DNA from: CAZABP01 sp964483245
GTDB lineage: Bacteria; Planctomycetota; UBA1135; UBA2386
Assembly (NCBI GenBank): GCA_964483245.1
Contig: CAZABP010000022.1
Coordinates: 1-64,000 of the forward strand
Length of the DNA: 64,000 nucleotides
Reading direction: 5' to 3'
Part shown: positions 33,289 to 42,050 of the stretch, piece by piece
Position numbering within the stretch: the stretch's first letter is position 1
How the letters are laid out: each line of letters begins with the position of its first letter
Made by a program: the position numbers and the translations under genes
Notes under the pieces: generated by a model
Told to the model about the DNA's origin: nothing
Seen by the model: only the letters and a program-made list of their open reading frames with translations
Database searches by the model: none

Positions 33289-35612
33289 CCGCCACCTCCG
33301 CGCAGGATCGAGCCGTACGCGAGCGCGTGGACGACGTGCACGATGACCAGCAGCACCATCAACGCGGCGACCCAGCGGTGGACGTAGCGCCACGTTGCGA
33401 GCAGCGCGCGCAGGTCCTCGTAGTGCGCCGCCATGACGGCGAGCCAGTGGGCTTCCCGCGCGAGCTGCACGGTCTCGCGGATCTGCGGCTCCGGCACGCC
33501 GTCGCGGCGACCGGTCGCCGCCAGCTCCCGCAGCAGCTTGCGCAACGAGCGTTGCATGCCGAGCAGGCCGAGCAGCCGGCCGACGAACGAAGTCCGCCAT
33601 TGCCGCTGGTGCAGCAGCGCGTCGATCCGCTCCCGCGCGAGCTGGCGGAAGCGCGCCTGCTCGCGATCCCAGTCGGCCGACGCACGGCCGAGCTTCGCCC
33701 GCACCTCGGCCAGCGCGAGCTCACGCCCGTTCGTCGCCCGTGGCACGTACGCATAGAAGTACCGCCCGATCGCGCCGCTGACGAACAGCACGACGAGACC
33801 CCAGAACGCGTGCCCGCCCGGCGTATCGCGCGGATTCATCGCCGCATGCAGCAGCGCGCACAGCAGCGCGAGCGTGCCGGTCGCGACGTGCACGCTCATC
33901 CAGGCCTGCAAGGACCCGAGCCGCACGCGCAGCCGCGGCGAGCGGCGCACCAGATACGCGAGGTTCATCACGATCAACACGACCGCGAAGATTCCGAGCC
34001 ACAGCCCAAGCCCGTCACCGGGCCGCAGCCAGGTGTGCTTCTCGCTGGTCGCGCGTTCGACCTGCGCACCGGCGTAGTAATCGAAGTGCCACAACGCCCA
34101 GGTCAGCGCGCCGAGCGACAGCACGAATCCCGCGCCGAGCGCACGCATCAGCCCGGTGCCTTGTGCTTCGGTCGCCGGCGCCTTTGGCCGCAGCTCCGGA
34201 TCGAACGAGACCCCGCTCTGCTCGAGCAGTTCGAACGGGGCGATCCCGCCGATCATCACGAACACGTCGTCGTTCGGCAGCCGCATCCGCCGCAGGCCCT
34301 GCGGAGTCTGCACGTCCAGCTCGACGGCGTCGGGGCGGATCGCGACGACTTCGCTGTGGAACACGATCTTCAGCCGGCCGGCGGCGAGATCGCGCTGCAC
34401 CCGCTCCTGGTTCTTGGTGCGGATCCGGAACAGCTCCGCCTTGCGGTACGACAGCGTGACCTGGTTGCCCGGCTGCTCGGCCAGCGCCAGCGCCGCCTCC
34501 ACCGCGCTGTCACCGCCGCCGACGACGAGGATCCGCCGGCCGGTGAACGAGTGCGCATCGAGCAGCGAGTACGCGACCTTCGGCAGCTCCTCGCCCGGGA
34601 CCCCGAGCAGCCGCGGCACGCCGCGCCGCCCGATCGCCAGGCAGACGTGACGCGCCGCCCAACGTTGCGTCACCGGGCCGGGGCCGCGTGCAGCGGTGCC
34701 GGGCCGTGCGGCAGCGGCGCCGGCCGCGACCCCTACGGCTTCGCGGCGCGCCGCCTCGTGGTGCACTTCCGCGCGAACCTCGAAGCCACCCTGCCCGTCC
34801 GCGAGCAGCCCGGTGAACACCTGCCCGTATTCGACCGGCAGCTCGTGCTCCGCCGCGATCCGCTGCCAGAGCTCGATCAGCTCCTCCTTGGTGTAGGTCG
34901 GGCGATCGAGCGCGCCGCCGAGCGGCAGCTCGACCGGCATCGTCAACACCAGCTTGCGGCGCGGGTACTTCGCGACCGTGCCGCCGAGCCACTGCTCCTG
35001 TTCGAGCGCGATCGCGCGCAGGCCCAGGCGTCTGGCTTCGAGCAGGCACGCGATTCCGGCCGGTCCGGCACCGACGACGACGAGATCGAACCGCTCGTCG
35101 CCAGGGATCGGCTCGGCGGCGACGCGACGTGCGACCTCGGCCGCGACCGCGGTGCCCTGCTCGACCGCGCTCTTGATCAACGCATGCGCGGTCACCTCGC
35201 CGGCGAGGAACAGCCCGGGCGAGCCGATCGCTTCGAGGCTCTCGTCGAGGACCGGGACGTCGCGCCGCGTCTCGAGGTTCGTCAGCGTGACCGTGATTGC
35301 GCCGACCGGACACTCCCGTTCGCACTCGGCGACGCCGACGCAGCGCGCCGGATTGACGACGGCGGCCTGCCCGTGCACGAGCGCCAGCACGCCTTCCTCC
35401 GGACAGACCTGCACGCACGTGCCGCAGCCGAGGCAGCGCGAGAGGTCGATCGTCGGGTGCTGCAGCTTCGTCTCGGCGCCGCCGAGCTCGTGCGAGCGAT
35501 CGCGTTCGGCGACCGACTTCGCCATCCGGCGCAGGTCGGTCCGGCGCGCCCACACGCTCAGGAACGCGATCCCGAGCGCGAAGACGAGCGTCAGCAGCAG
35601 GCTCCAGCTCAT
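33285..35612 (-). CDS. Ferredoxin-FAD/NAD(P)-binding oxidoreductase fused to a bis-His membrane cytochrome b
   Basis: A 775-residue fusion. Residues 1-22 form a membrane helix. A ferredoxin-like domain follows: cluster I CLGCGTCVQVCP (60-71), cluster II CVGVAECERECP (91-102), where the second cysteine is replaced by Val. Then comes a thioredoxin-reductase-like flavoprotein with FAD loop VVVGAGPAGIACL (178-190) and NAD(P) loop ILVVGGGDSAVEAAL. The C-terminal third has several membrane helices with two histidine pairs spaced 14 apart, one of them His745/His759, as in di-haem b cytochromes. It could move electrons from NAD(P)H or ferredoxin through the membrane to the 23-haem cytochrome it overlaps. 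The direction of flow is inferred. Confidence 0.85.
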   Translation of the reverse strand: MSWSLLLTLVFALGIAFLSVWARRTDLRRMAKSVAERDRSHELGGAETKLQHPTIDLSRCLGCGTCVQVCPEEGVLALVHGQAAVVNPARCVGVAECERECPVGAITVTLTNLETRRDVPVLDESLEAIGSPGLFLAGEVTAHALIKSAVEQGTAVAAEVARRVAAEPIPGDERFDLVVVGAGPAGIACLLEARRLGLRAIALEQEQWLGGTVAKYPRRKLVLTMPVELPLGGALDRPTYTKEELIELWQRIAAEHELPVEYGQVFTGLLADGQGGFEVRAEVHHEAARREAVGVAAGAAAARPGTAARGPGPVTQRWAARHVCLAIGRRGVPRLLGVPGEELPKVAYSLLDAHSFTGRRILVVGGGDSAVEAALALAEQPGNQVTLSYRKAELFRIRTKNQERVQRDLAAGRLKIVFHSEVVAIRPDAVELDVQTPQGLRRMRLPNDDVFVMIGGIAPFELLEQSGVSFDPELRPKAPATEAQGTGLMRALGAGFVLSLGALTWALWHFDYYAGAQVERATSEKHTWLRPGDGLGLWLGIFAVVLIVMNLAYLVRRSPRLRVRLGSLQAWMSVHVATGTLALLCALLHAAMNPRDTPGGHAFWGLVVLFVSGAIGRYFYAYVPRATNGRELALAEVRAKLGRASADWDREQARFRQLARERIDALLHQRQWRTSFVGRLLGLLGMQRSLRKLLRELAATGRRDGVPEPQIRETVQLAREAHWLAVMAAHYEDLRALLATWRYVHRWVAALMVLLVIVHVVHALAYGSILRGGGG

Positions 35613-35670
35613 CGCGTCGGTTCCTGCCCCGCGTGGGGGGCGCCAGCGGGGTCAGGCAGGTCGGATCACC

Positions 35671-36471
35671 TCAGCGGCGCGTGGCCGTGCTGCGCGGCGT
35701 CGTGGTCGGGTTCGGGTTCGGTTTGGGGTTCGGGTTCGGCGTCGTCTGCATCGACGGCTCCAGCGGCGCGGCGCCGGACGGCGCGGCCGGGTCCATCGTC
35801 GTCGCCGTGGCCGAGTTCGCGATGTAGTCGCGTGCCGTCTCGAGGCAGCGGTTGAACCGTGTGTCCAGCTCGAGCGACAGATCGGCGATCGCGCGGGCGT
35901 CGTCCTTGATCTCGGTCAGCGCGCCGGAGTTGAAGTCGTGGCGCAGGAAGTACGCCAGGTCGCGCGCCTGCTGGTTGAAGCTGTCGTAGCCGGCTGCGGC
36001 GCTCTTGGCGTGTGCGATCAGGCTCTGGTAGCGCTGCCAGGTCATGTCGTAGCGCGCCTGGCTGCGCCGGCGCAGCTGCAGGTTCGAGATCTCGAGCAGG
36101 TCCTGGTTCCAGTGGTCGAACACCGGCGTCGCGGCCGACTGCAGCTCGCGCACGGTGCCGTGCAACCGCTCTGCCTGCTGCTCCGACTCCTGGATCGCCC
36201 GCTGGTACTCCCCGAACGCGGCGCTCGGGTCACCCTTTGGATTCGCCGACGTCAGCGCTGCCATCAGATCGGTCGTGCTCTGAACCTTCTGCTTGCTCAG
36301 TTCCGCCTCGACGTGGACGCGCTCGACCCAGGTCATCAGCGCATCGATGCGCTCGACGGTCGGGCTCGTCGCGGGGCCGCTGCCGACCAGCCCAGAAACC
36401 CAGCTGCAGGCACCGAGGCCCGCCAGCGCAAGCACGCCGGCAGACGTCGCCAAGATCTTCGTTGCTCTCAC
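35671..36471 (-). CDS. DUF2959-like lipoprotein
   Basis: A 266-residue lipoprotein (lipobox LGAC) with a mostly helical coiled-coil body (about residues 40-215) and a low-complexity Asn-Pro/Thr-Pro tail. The helical body with paired segments around VERVHVEAELSKQKVQSTTDL and HDFNSGALTEIKDDA resembles the DUF2959 family, whose function is unknown. The GTG at 36471 is chosen because GAGGTGA precedes it at normal spacing; the GTG at 36480 is the alternative. Divergent from the next gene. Confidence 0.7.
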   Translation of the reverse strand: MRATKILATSAGVLALAGLGACSWVSGLVGSGPATSPTVERIDALMTWVERVHVEAELSKQKVQSTTDLMAALTSANPKGDPSAAFGEYQRAIQESEQQAERLHGTVRELQSAATPVFDHWNQDLLEISNLQLRRRSQARYDMTWQRYQSLIAHAKSAAAGYDSFNQQARDLAYFLRHDFNSGALTEIKDDARAIADLSLELDTRFNRCLETARDYIANSATATTMDPAAPSGAAPLEPSMQTTPNPNPKPNPNPTTTPRSTATRR

Positions 36472-36611
36472 TCTCGTCACCTCGTCGTGGCCGCGGACCG
36501 GCGGGCACGGATCTCCTTCCGTCGGAACGCTTTCGGCACCTGGGCGATGCGGCCTGAAGGCCCCGGCCGATCCGGCTCAGCCGCGGGCGCCGGAACGCCG
36601 ATGCAGGGCCC

Positions 36612-37664
36612 ATGGGATCGCAGTCATCGGCCTGGCTCGGGCTCCTGCTGTTGGCAGGATGCGGGGGTGCGGAGCGGACGCACCGGATCGGCCCGCCGCG
36701 CGTCGTGCCGGGGGAGCTGAAACTCGAAGTCCCGCCGGCAGTCCGGCATGGATTCGCGATGCAGGCACCGGATCCGGCGGCGTCGGCGCAGGCTTCGCTC
36801 GCCTACGACCTGCCACCGGGCTGGGTCACCGGCGCGCCGGGCGGGATGCGGATGCTGAGTTTCACGGCACCGGGGGGCATCGACGTGTCGGTGACCTCGC
36901 TCGGCGGCGCGGGCGGTGGGCTCGCAGCGAATCTCGACCGTTGGCGCGAACAGCTCGGACTCGCACCACTGACGCCGGCGGAGCTGGCGGCGTTGCCGCG
37001 TCGCACGGTGCTCGGCAGCGACGACGCGGTCGCGATCGACTTCCGCGGCGCCTGGCGCGGCGGCGGTCAGGAGATCGCGCAGGCGCGGATGCTTGGCATC
37101 GTCGTGACGCAGCCGGGTGGCACGCTGTTCGTCAAGGCCGTTGGGGCCGCGACCGCCGTCGATGCACAGGTGCGCGCATTCGACGCGTTCGTCGCGAGCC
37201 TGCGGCCGGCGACGGCGGCCGCACCTGCGGCTCCGGGTGGTGCTGCGGCGCCGCCGGCGACGGGCGGTGATCTCGCGTGGAGCGTGCCCTCGGGCTGGAC
37301 CAGTGAACCGGGCGCGGCGATGCGCGCGGTCACGCTGCGGCCGGGCGGAGATCGGGAGCTCGATGCCTATGTCGTCGTGCTCAGCGGCGCGGCCGGTGGC
37401 GTCGCCGCAAACCTCGACCGTTGGCGCGAGCAGCTCGGGCTGCCGAAGCTGACGCAGGCCGAGCGTGATGCGCTGCCGAGCATCGACATGCTCGGCGCGC
37501 CGGCGCCGCTGTTCTTCGCCGAGAACGGCAAGCTCGCCGTGCTCGGGACGGTCGCGCGGCTCGGGCAGGACAGCCTGTTCGTCAAGCTGGTCGGACCGGC
37601 CACGAAGGTGCCGCAGCATCGCGATGCGTTCGTGCGGTTCTGCCAGAGCTTGGTGCTGCGATGA
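36612..37664 (+). CDS. Lipoprotein with an internally duplicated domain, coupled to the haem-lyase gene
   Basis: A 350-residue lipoprotein (lipobox LLAGC) made of two copies of one domain (about residues 65-200 and 222-350). Each copy contains a start with PxGW, an MRxxxT strand, then AANLDRWREQLGL followed by LTxAExxALP, and each ends in an LFVK strand. I do not recognise the family. Its TGA overlaps the ATG of the ResB-CcsA gene, so the two are probably made together, which suggests a role linked to cytochrome c assembly or a redox process (inference). The start lacks a clear ribosome binding site. Confidence 0.75.
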   Translation: MGSQSSAWLGLLLLAGCGGAERTHRIGPPRVVPGELKLEVPPAVRHGFAMQAPDPAASAQASLAYDLPPGWVTGAPGGMRMLSFTAPGGIDVSVTSLGGAGGGLAANLDRWREQLGLAPLTPAELAALPRRTVLGSDDAVAIDFRGAWRGGGQEIAQARMLGIVVTQPGGTLFVKAVGAATAVDAQVRAFDAFVASLRPATAAAPAAPGGAAAPPATGGDLAWSVPSGWTSEPGAAMRAVTLRPGGDRELDAYVVVLSGAAGGVAANLDRWREQLGLPKLTQAERDALPSIDMLGAPAPLFFAENGKLAVLGTVARLGQDSLFVKLVGPATKVPQHRDAFVRFCQSLVLR

Positions 37665-40600
37665 GTTGGCTGCTGCAAGGATTCGCGGTGCTCGCGTCGT
37701 ATCGGCTGGCGTTCGTCTGCCTGGCCGGGCTGTTCGTGACGACCTGGCTCGGAACGCTGTACCAGGTCGACCACGGGCTGTGGGCGGCGCAGTGGGCGTA
37801 CTTCGAATCGTGGCTGCTGTGGCAGCGGCTCGGGGATCTGTTCGTTGGCAGCGGGATGCCGGCGTGGCTCGACGACAGCAGGCTCGCGCTGCCGTTGCCG
37901 GGCGGGATGCTGTGGATGTCGCTGCTCGGCGTCAGTCTCGTCTGCGGCGGCTTCGTGCGGCTGTTGCGCTCGATGCGCGGTGGCGCGCGGCTGATCCCAC
38001 GCGCCGGCGTGTTGGTCGTGCACTGCGGGATCGCGCTGCTGTTGATGGCTGGCTGGGTGCGGTTCGCGCAGGCCAGCGAGGGTTCGATCACGCTGACCGA
38101 GGGGCAGACGGCACGCAGCTATGCCAGCTTCCACGACTGGGAGCTCGTCGTCGCGCGGCAGGTCGGCGATGGCGAGGTCGAAGAGCACCTGATCCCGGGC
38201 GCGCGGTTCCTGGACCTGGAGGACGGCGAGCAGGCGGAGTTCGTCTCCGACCTGCTGCCGTTCCGGATCGTCGTCGTGCAGGCGGCGCGCAACAGCGACG
38301 TGCGCCGGCACGGCGGTGAGTTCCTGCTGCGGCGCAAGCTCCCGCTGGCGGAGAACGAGCGCAACATGGCTGGTTGCGTGGTCGCGCTGCGCGATGCGAG
38401 CGGCGGTGAGCTGCGCGGCGTGCTGTGCGGCACCGACACCGCACCGTGGACGGTCGGCATCGGTGACGAACGCTGGGCGCTGGCGCTGCGCAAGGAGACC
38501 TGGCCGCTGCCGTTCGCGTTGCGGCTGGAGGACTTCACGGCGGAGATGCACCCTGGCACGACGAAACCGAAAGCCTTCCGCAGCGATGTCACGGTGCGGA
38601 CCGCTGCCGGCGAACGACGTACCAGGATCGAGATGAACGAGCCGCTGCGGCTCGGCGACGTCGTCGTGTACCAGAGCACCTGGGGTCAACAGGGAGGGAT
38701 GCCGGGGGCGCCGCTGTTCTCCGGGTTCCAGGTCGTGCGCAATCCGGCGGATCAATGGCCGCTGTACGGCTGCATCCTGATCGCGCTCGGGATGCTGCTC
38801 GCGTTCGGTTGGACGCTGGTGCGGTTCCTGACGCGCGAGACGTCGCGGGTCCGCGGCGCCGGTGCACTGCTGCTGGCCGGCGTGTTCGCCGCGCCATTGA
38901 GCACGCAGGCGCAGGAACCGCGCGCGCAGCCGTGGCCGGCCGCGGCGCTCGAGCATTGCGCGCGGCTGCCGGTGCAGGAGGACGGCCGCGTCAAGCCGCT
39001 GTTGACGCACGTCTCGTATCTGCTGCTGCGGATCAACGGCAAGCGCACGGTCAGCCTCGGTGCCGACCCGAGGTTCGGCGCCGCGGCCGGTGCGTCGCTC
39101 GACCCGGTTGCGTGGGCGCTCGACGTGCTGCTGTTCCCCGAGCAGGCGGACCTCTACCCGGTGTTCCAGGTGCAGACCAGCGAGGTGATCGATGCGATCG
39201 GCCTCGAGCACGACGGCAAGCGCAAGCGCGACCGGTACTCGTTCGCGGAGCTGCGCCCCGGTCTGCCGCAGTTGCTGGCACTCGCACAGCGGTTCGAGCG
39301 GATCGCCGAGAAGGACCGCTCCGGGATCGAGCAACAGCTCGTGATGCTGGCGCGCAACATCGCCGACTACGACCGGCTGGCGCGTTCGCTGGATGCTGCC
39401 CGGCTGCGGTTCCAGCCCGAAGGGGACGCGACGCTGCTTGCGCTGCTGGGCGGCCGCAGCGAGCTGCGGTTCTCGGAGCTGCTGCCGCATTGGCCGGCGC
39501 TGCAGACGGCGCGCGAGCAGAGCGCGGGCGCCAAGCGCTGGATCGCGCAGGCGCAGGGGATCGGCCGCGACGATGGCCTGCTGCACGTGCTGCCGCCACC
39601 GGATCCGGCGCAGGCTGCGTGGTTGCTGCCGGCCGATCTCGTGCGCGAGCATGCCCCGCCGGTCGCCGAGCCGGTGCTGGCGCTGCTGGCGCTGTTCGAG
39701 GAGCTGGTCGATGCGCGGCAGCAGCCGGCCCGGTTCGCTGCGGTCGCCGGCAGGCTGGACGAGGCGCTGCACGCGCAGCTGCGCGCGCGCGGCGAAGGCG
39801 CGAAGCTCGACCTCGAAGTCTCCTATCTGCAGGCGGACTGGTGCTGGCGCGCGCTGCTCGCGTTCGGACTCGCGCTGGTCGTGACCGCGGTCTCCTGGCT
39901 GCGACCGCGCAGCCGCCTGCTCGGCGGTGCGGCCTGGCTCGCGACGCTGCTCGGCGCCGGCCTGCTGGTGACCGGCATCGTGATCCGCTGCATCCTGCGC
40001 GATCGGCCGCCGATCAGCGGGCTCTACGAGACGATCCTGTTCGTGACCGCGGCGATCGTGCTGACCGGGCTCGTCGTCGAGCGGTTCTGGCGCCGCCGCG
40101 TGCTGTTGTCGCTGGCGGCTCTGCTCGGGTTCGCCGGGATGTTCCTGGCCGGACGGTTCGAAGCGAGCGAAGCACGCGACACGATGCCGACGCTGCAGGC
40201 CGTGCTCGACACGAACTTCTGGCTCGCGACGCACGTCACGGTCATCAACCTCGGCTACGCCGGTGCATTGCTCGCCGGCTTCCTGGCGCACCTGTATCTG
40301 CTGCGCGGGCGGCGGCGCGATCCGGCGTTCAGCGCCGCGATCGCACGCGCGACGTACGGCACGCTGTGCTTCGCGACGTTGTTCACGACCGTCGGCACGA
40401 TCCTCGGCGGGATCTGGGCGAACGATTCGTGGGGCCGGTTCTGGGGTTGGGATCCCAAGGAGAACGGCGCGCTGATGATCGTGCTGTGGAACCTGATGAT
40501 CCTGCACGGGCGGCTCGGCGGGATCGTCCGCGAGCACGGGATCGCGATGCTGGCGGTCGCCGGCAACGTGGTCGTCGTGTTCTCCTGGTTCCACACCAAC

Positions 40601-40762
40601 CTGCTCGGCGTGGGGTTGCACAGCTACGGGTTCGCGAGCGGGCTGAGCCTGGCGGTCTGGACGTTCTATGCGCTCGAGGTGGGAGTCCTGGTCGCCGCGC
40701 AGATCCTGCATGTCCGGGCGCGTGCATTGGCCTCCGTCGACCCGGCCGCAGCCGCTGGCTAA
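37661..40762 (+). CDS. ccsBA: Fused ResB-CcsA cytochrome c haem-lyase (system II)
   Basis: A 1033-residue membrane protein that exports haem and attaches it to CxxCH motifs outside the cytoplasmic membrane. The N-terminal ResB/CcsB part has helices at about 5-30, 85-110 and 120-140 and a large soluble section. A middle domain (about 410-720) is periplasmic. The C-terminal CcsA part has about eight helices and the haem-handling WWD motif (FWGWDPKENGALM, about residues 925-937). Fused CcsBA proteins are known from several phyla. The gene is translationally coupled to the duplicated lipoprotein upstream and lies next to clusters encoding 41 haem sites in three cytochromes. Confidence 0.93.
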   Translation: MSWLLQGFAVLASYRLAFVCLAGLFVTTWLGTLYQVDHGLWAAQWAYFESWLLWQRLGDLFVGSGMPAWLDDSRLALPLPGGMLWMSLLGVSLVCGGFVRLLRSMRGGARLIPRAGVLVVHCGIALLLMAGWVRFAQASEGSITLTEGQTARSYASFHDWELVVARQVGDGEVEEHLIPGARFLDLEDGEQAEFVSDLLPFRIVVVQAARNSDVRRHGGEFLLRRKLPLAENERNMAGCVVALRDASGGELRGVLCGTDTAPWTVGIGDERWALALRKETWPLPFALRLEDFTAEMHPGTTKPKAFRSDVTVRTAAGERRTRIEMNEPLRLGDVVVYQSTWGQQGGMPGAPLFSGFQVVRNPADQWPLYGCILIALGMLLAFGWTLVRFLTRETSRVRGAGALLLAGVFAAPLSTQAQEPRAQPWPAAALEHCARLPVQEDGRVKPLLTHVSYLLLRINGKRTVSLGADPRFGAAAGASLDPVAWALDVLLFPEQADLYPVFQVQTSEVIDAIGLEHDGKRKRDRYSFAELRPGLPQLLALAQRFERIAEKDRSGIEQQLVMLARNIADYDRLARSLDAARLRFQPEGDATLLALLGGRSELRFSELLPHWPALQTAREQSAGAKRWIAQAQGIGRDDGLLHVLPPPDPAQAAWLLPADLVREHAPPVAEPVLALLALFEELVDARQQPARFAAVAGRLDEALHAQLRARGEGAKLDLEVSYLQADWCWRALLAFGLALVVTAVSWLRPRSRLLGGAAWLATLLGAGLLVTGIVIRCILRDRPPISGLYETILFVTAAIVLTGLVVERFWRRRVLLSLAALLGFAGMFLAGRFEASEARDTMPTLQAVLDTNFWLATHVTVINLGYAGALLAGFLAHLYLLRGRRRDPAFSAAIARATYGTLCFATLFTTVGTILGGIWANDSWGRFWGWDPKENGALMIVLWNLMILHGRLGGIVREHGIAMLAVAGNVVVVFSWFHTNLLGVGLHSYGFASGLSLAVWTFYALEVGVLVAAQILHVRARALASVDPAAAAG

Positions 40763-40765
40763 CTT
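40760..40765 (+). promoter_or_regulatory. -10-like element TAACTT
   Basis: GGCTAACTT ends nine bases before the ATG at 40775 and includes the stop codon of the haem-lyase gene. No Shine-Dalgarno is present between it and the ATG. Confidence 0.4.
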
Positions 40766-40774
40766 CGTCCGGCG

Positions 40775-42043
40775 ATGCCCGACGAGGACCTGCTCGAGCT
40801 GTTCTGGTCGTTCGCGATCGCGCTGTCGATCGGCGCGCTGATCGGTCTCGAACGGGAGAAGAAGAAGGAGGGGGACAAGGGGTTCGCGACCGGTGGGCTG
40901 CGCACGTTCATCCTGTATGCGCTCGCCGGCGCGCTCGGCGCGCTGCTGACCAAGGAACTCGCCTCCCCGTGGCCGCTGACCGCCACGATCCTGGCCGTCG
41001 CGGCGATCGTCCTGGCCGGCTACCTGCTGCACTCGAAGCTGGCCGCCGGCCAGTTCGGCCTGACGACCGAGCTCGCTGCGATCGTCACCTGCCTGCTCGC
41101 TGCGGTTGCGGTGCTCGGTCAGGCGGAGATTGCCGTCGCGACCGCCGTCGCAGTCTCCGCACTGCTGTGGATGAAGGCCCCGCTGCACGGCGCCGTCGCG
41201 AAGCTCGGCTCGCAGGACATCTACGCCGGGCTGAAGCTGCTGTTCGCGACGTTCGTCGTGCTGCCGCTGCTGCCGGACGAGCCGATCGATCCGTGGGAGG
41301 CGTGGAATCCGCACAAGCTCTGGCTGCTGGTCGTGCTGATCTCGAGCCTGTCGCTGGTCGGCTACGTCGCCGTGCGCGCGCTCGGCGACACCCGCGGGAC
41401 GCTGCTGACCGGGATCGCCGGCGGCCTCGTCTCGTCGACGGCGATCACGCTGGCGTTCTCCAAGCAGTCCGCCGATTCGCCGCAATCGGCACCGTCGCTG
41501 GCGAGCGGCATCCTGCTGGCCTGGACCATCATGTGCGTGCGCGTGCTGGTCGAGATCGCGATCGTGCATCCGCCGCTGCTCGGTCCGGCCGCGATCCCGA
41601 TCGGTGCGATGGGTCTCGTCGCGGCCGGCTTCGCCGGGTTCAAGATCTGGCGGCAGGCGAAGGATTCTGCGCCGAGCCCGGAGGTTCCGCTGCGCACCCC
41701 GTTCAGCCTGATCGCGGCGATCAAGTTCGCGGGGCTGTTCGCCGCGGTGTTGCTGGTCGTCAAGCTGACGCAGAAGTACCTGCCCGGCGGCAGCGTCTAC
41801 GTCGTGGCCGGCCTGGCCGGCACGACCCACGTCGATGCGATCACGCTGTCGATGGCCGGGGATGCGCAGAGCAGCGGGAATCTCGGCGTCGCGGTGACCG
41901 CGATCACGATCGCGACGATCGCGAACACGCTGGTGAAGACCGGGATGACGGTCGGACTCGGGAGCGCGGAGCTGCGCAAGCACATGTTGATCGCCGGCCC
42001 GGCGATCGCGGCGGCGGGGATCGTGGCGCTGGTCGTGAGTTGA
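40775..42043 (+). CDS. MgtC/SapB and DUF4010 membrane protein
   Basis: A 422-residue integral membrane protein with about 12 helices. The N-terminal third carries the MgtC/SapB signature with ALSIGALIGLEREKK, FATGGLRTFILYALAGALGALL and a third conserved helix around LTTELAAIVTCLLAAVAVLG. The rest is DUF4010. The family is linked to Mg2+ homeostasis and membrane potential in other bacteria, but this long type has no established substrate. Convergent with the CoA-transferase gene, seven bases apart. Confidence 0.85.
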   Translation: MPDEDLLELFWSFAIALSIGALIGLEREKKKEGDKGFATGGLRTFILYALAGALGALLTKELASPWPLTATILAVAAIVLAGYLLHSKLAAGQFGLTTELAAIVTCLLAAVAVLGQAEIAVATAVAVSALLWMKAPLHGAVAKLGSQDIYAGLKLLFATFVVLPLLPDEPIDPWEAWNPHKLWLLVVLISSLSLVGYVAVRALGDTRGTLLTGIAGGLVSSTAITLAFSKQSADSPQSAPSLASGILLAWTIMCVRVLVEIAIVHPPLLGPAAIPIGAMGLVAAGFAGFKIWRQAKDSAPSPEVPLRTPFSLIAAIKFAGLFAAVLLVVKLTQKYLPGGSVYVVAGLAGTTHVDAITLSMAGDAQSSGNLGVAVTAITIATIANTLVKTGMTVGLGSAELRKHMLIAGPAIAAAGIVALVVS

Positions 42044-42050
42044 TCCGCCC

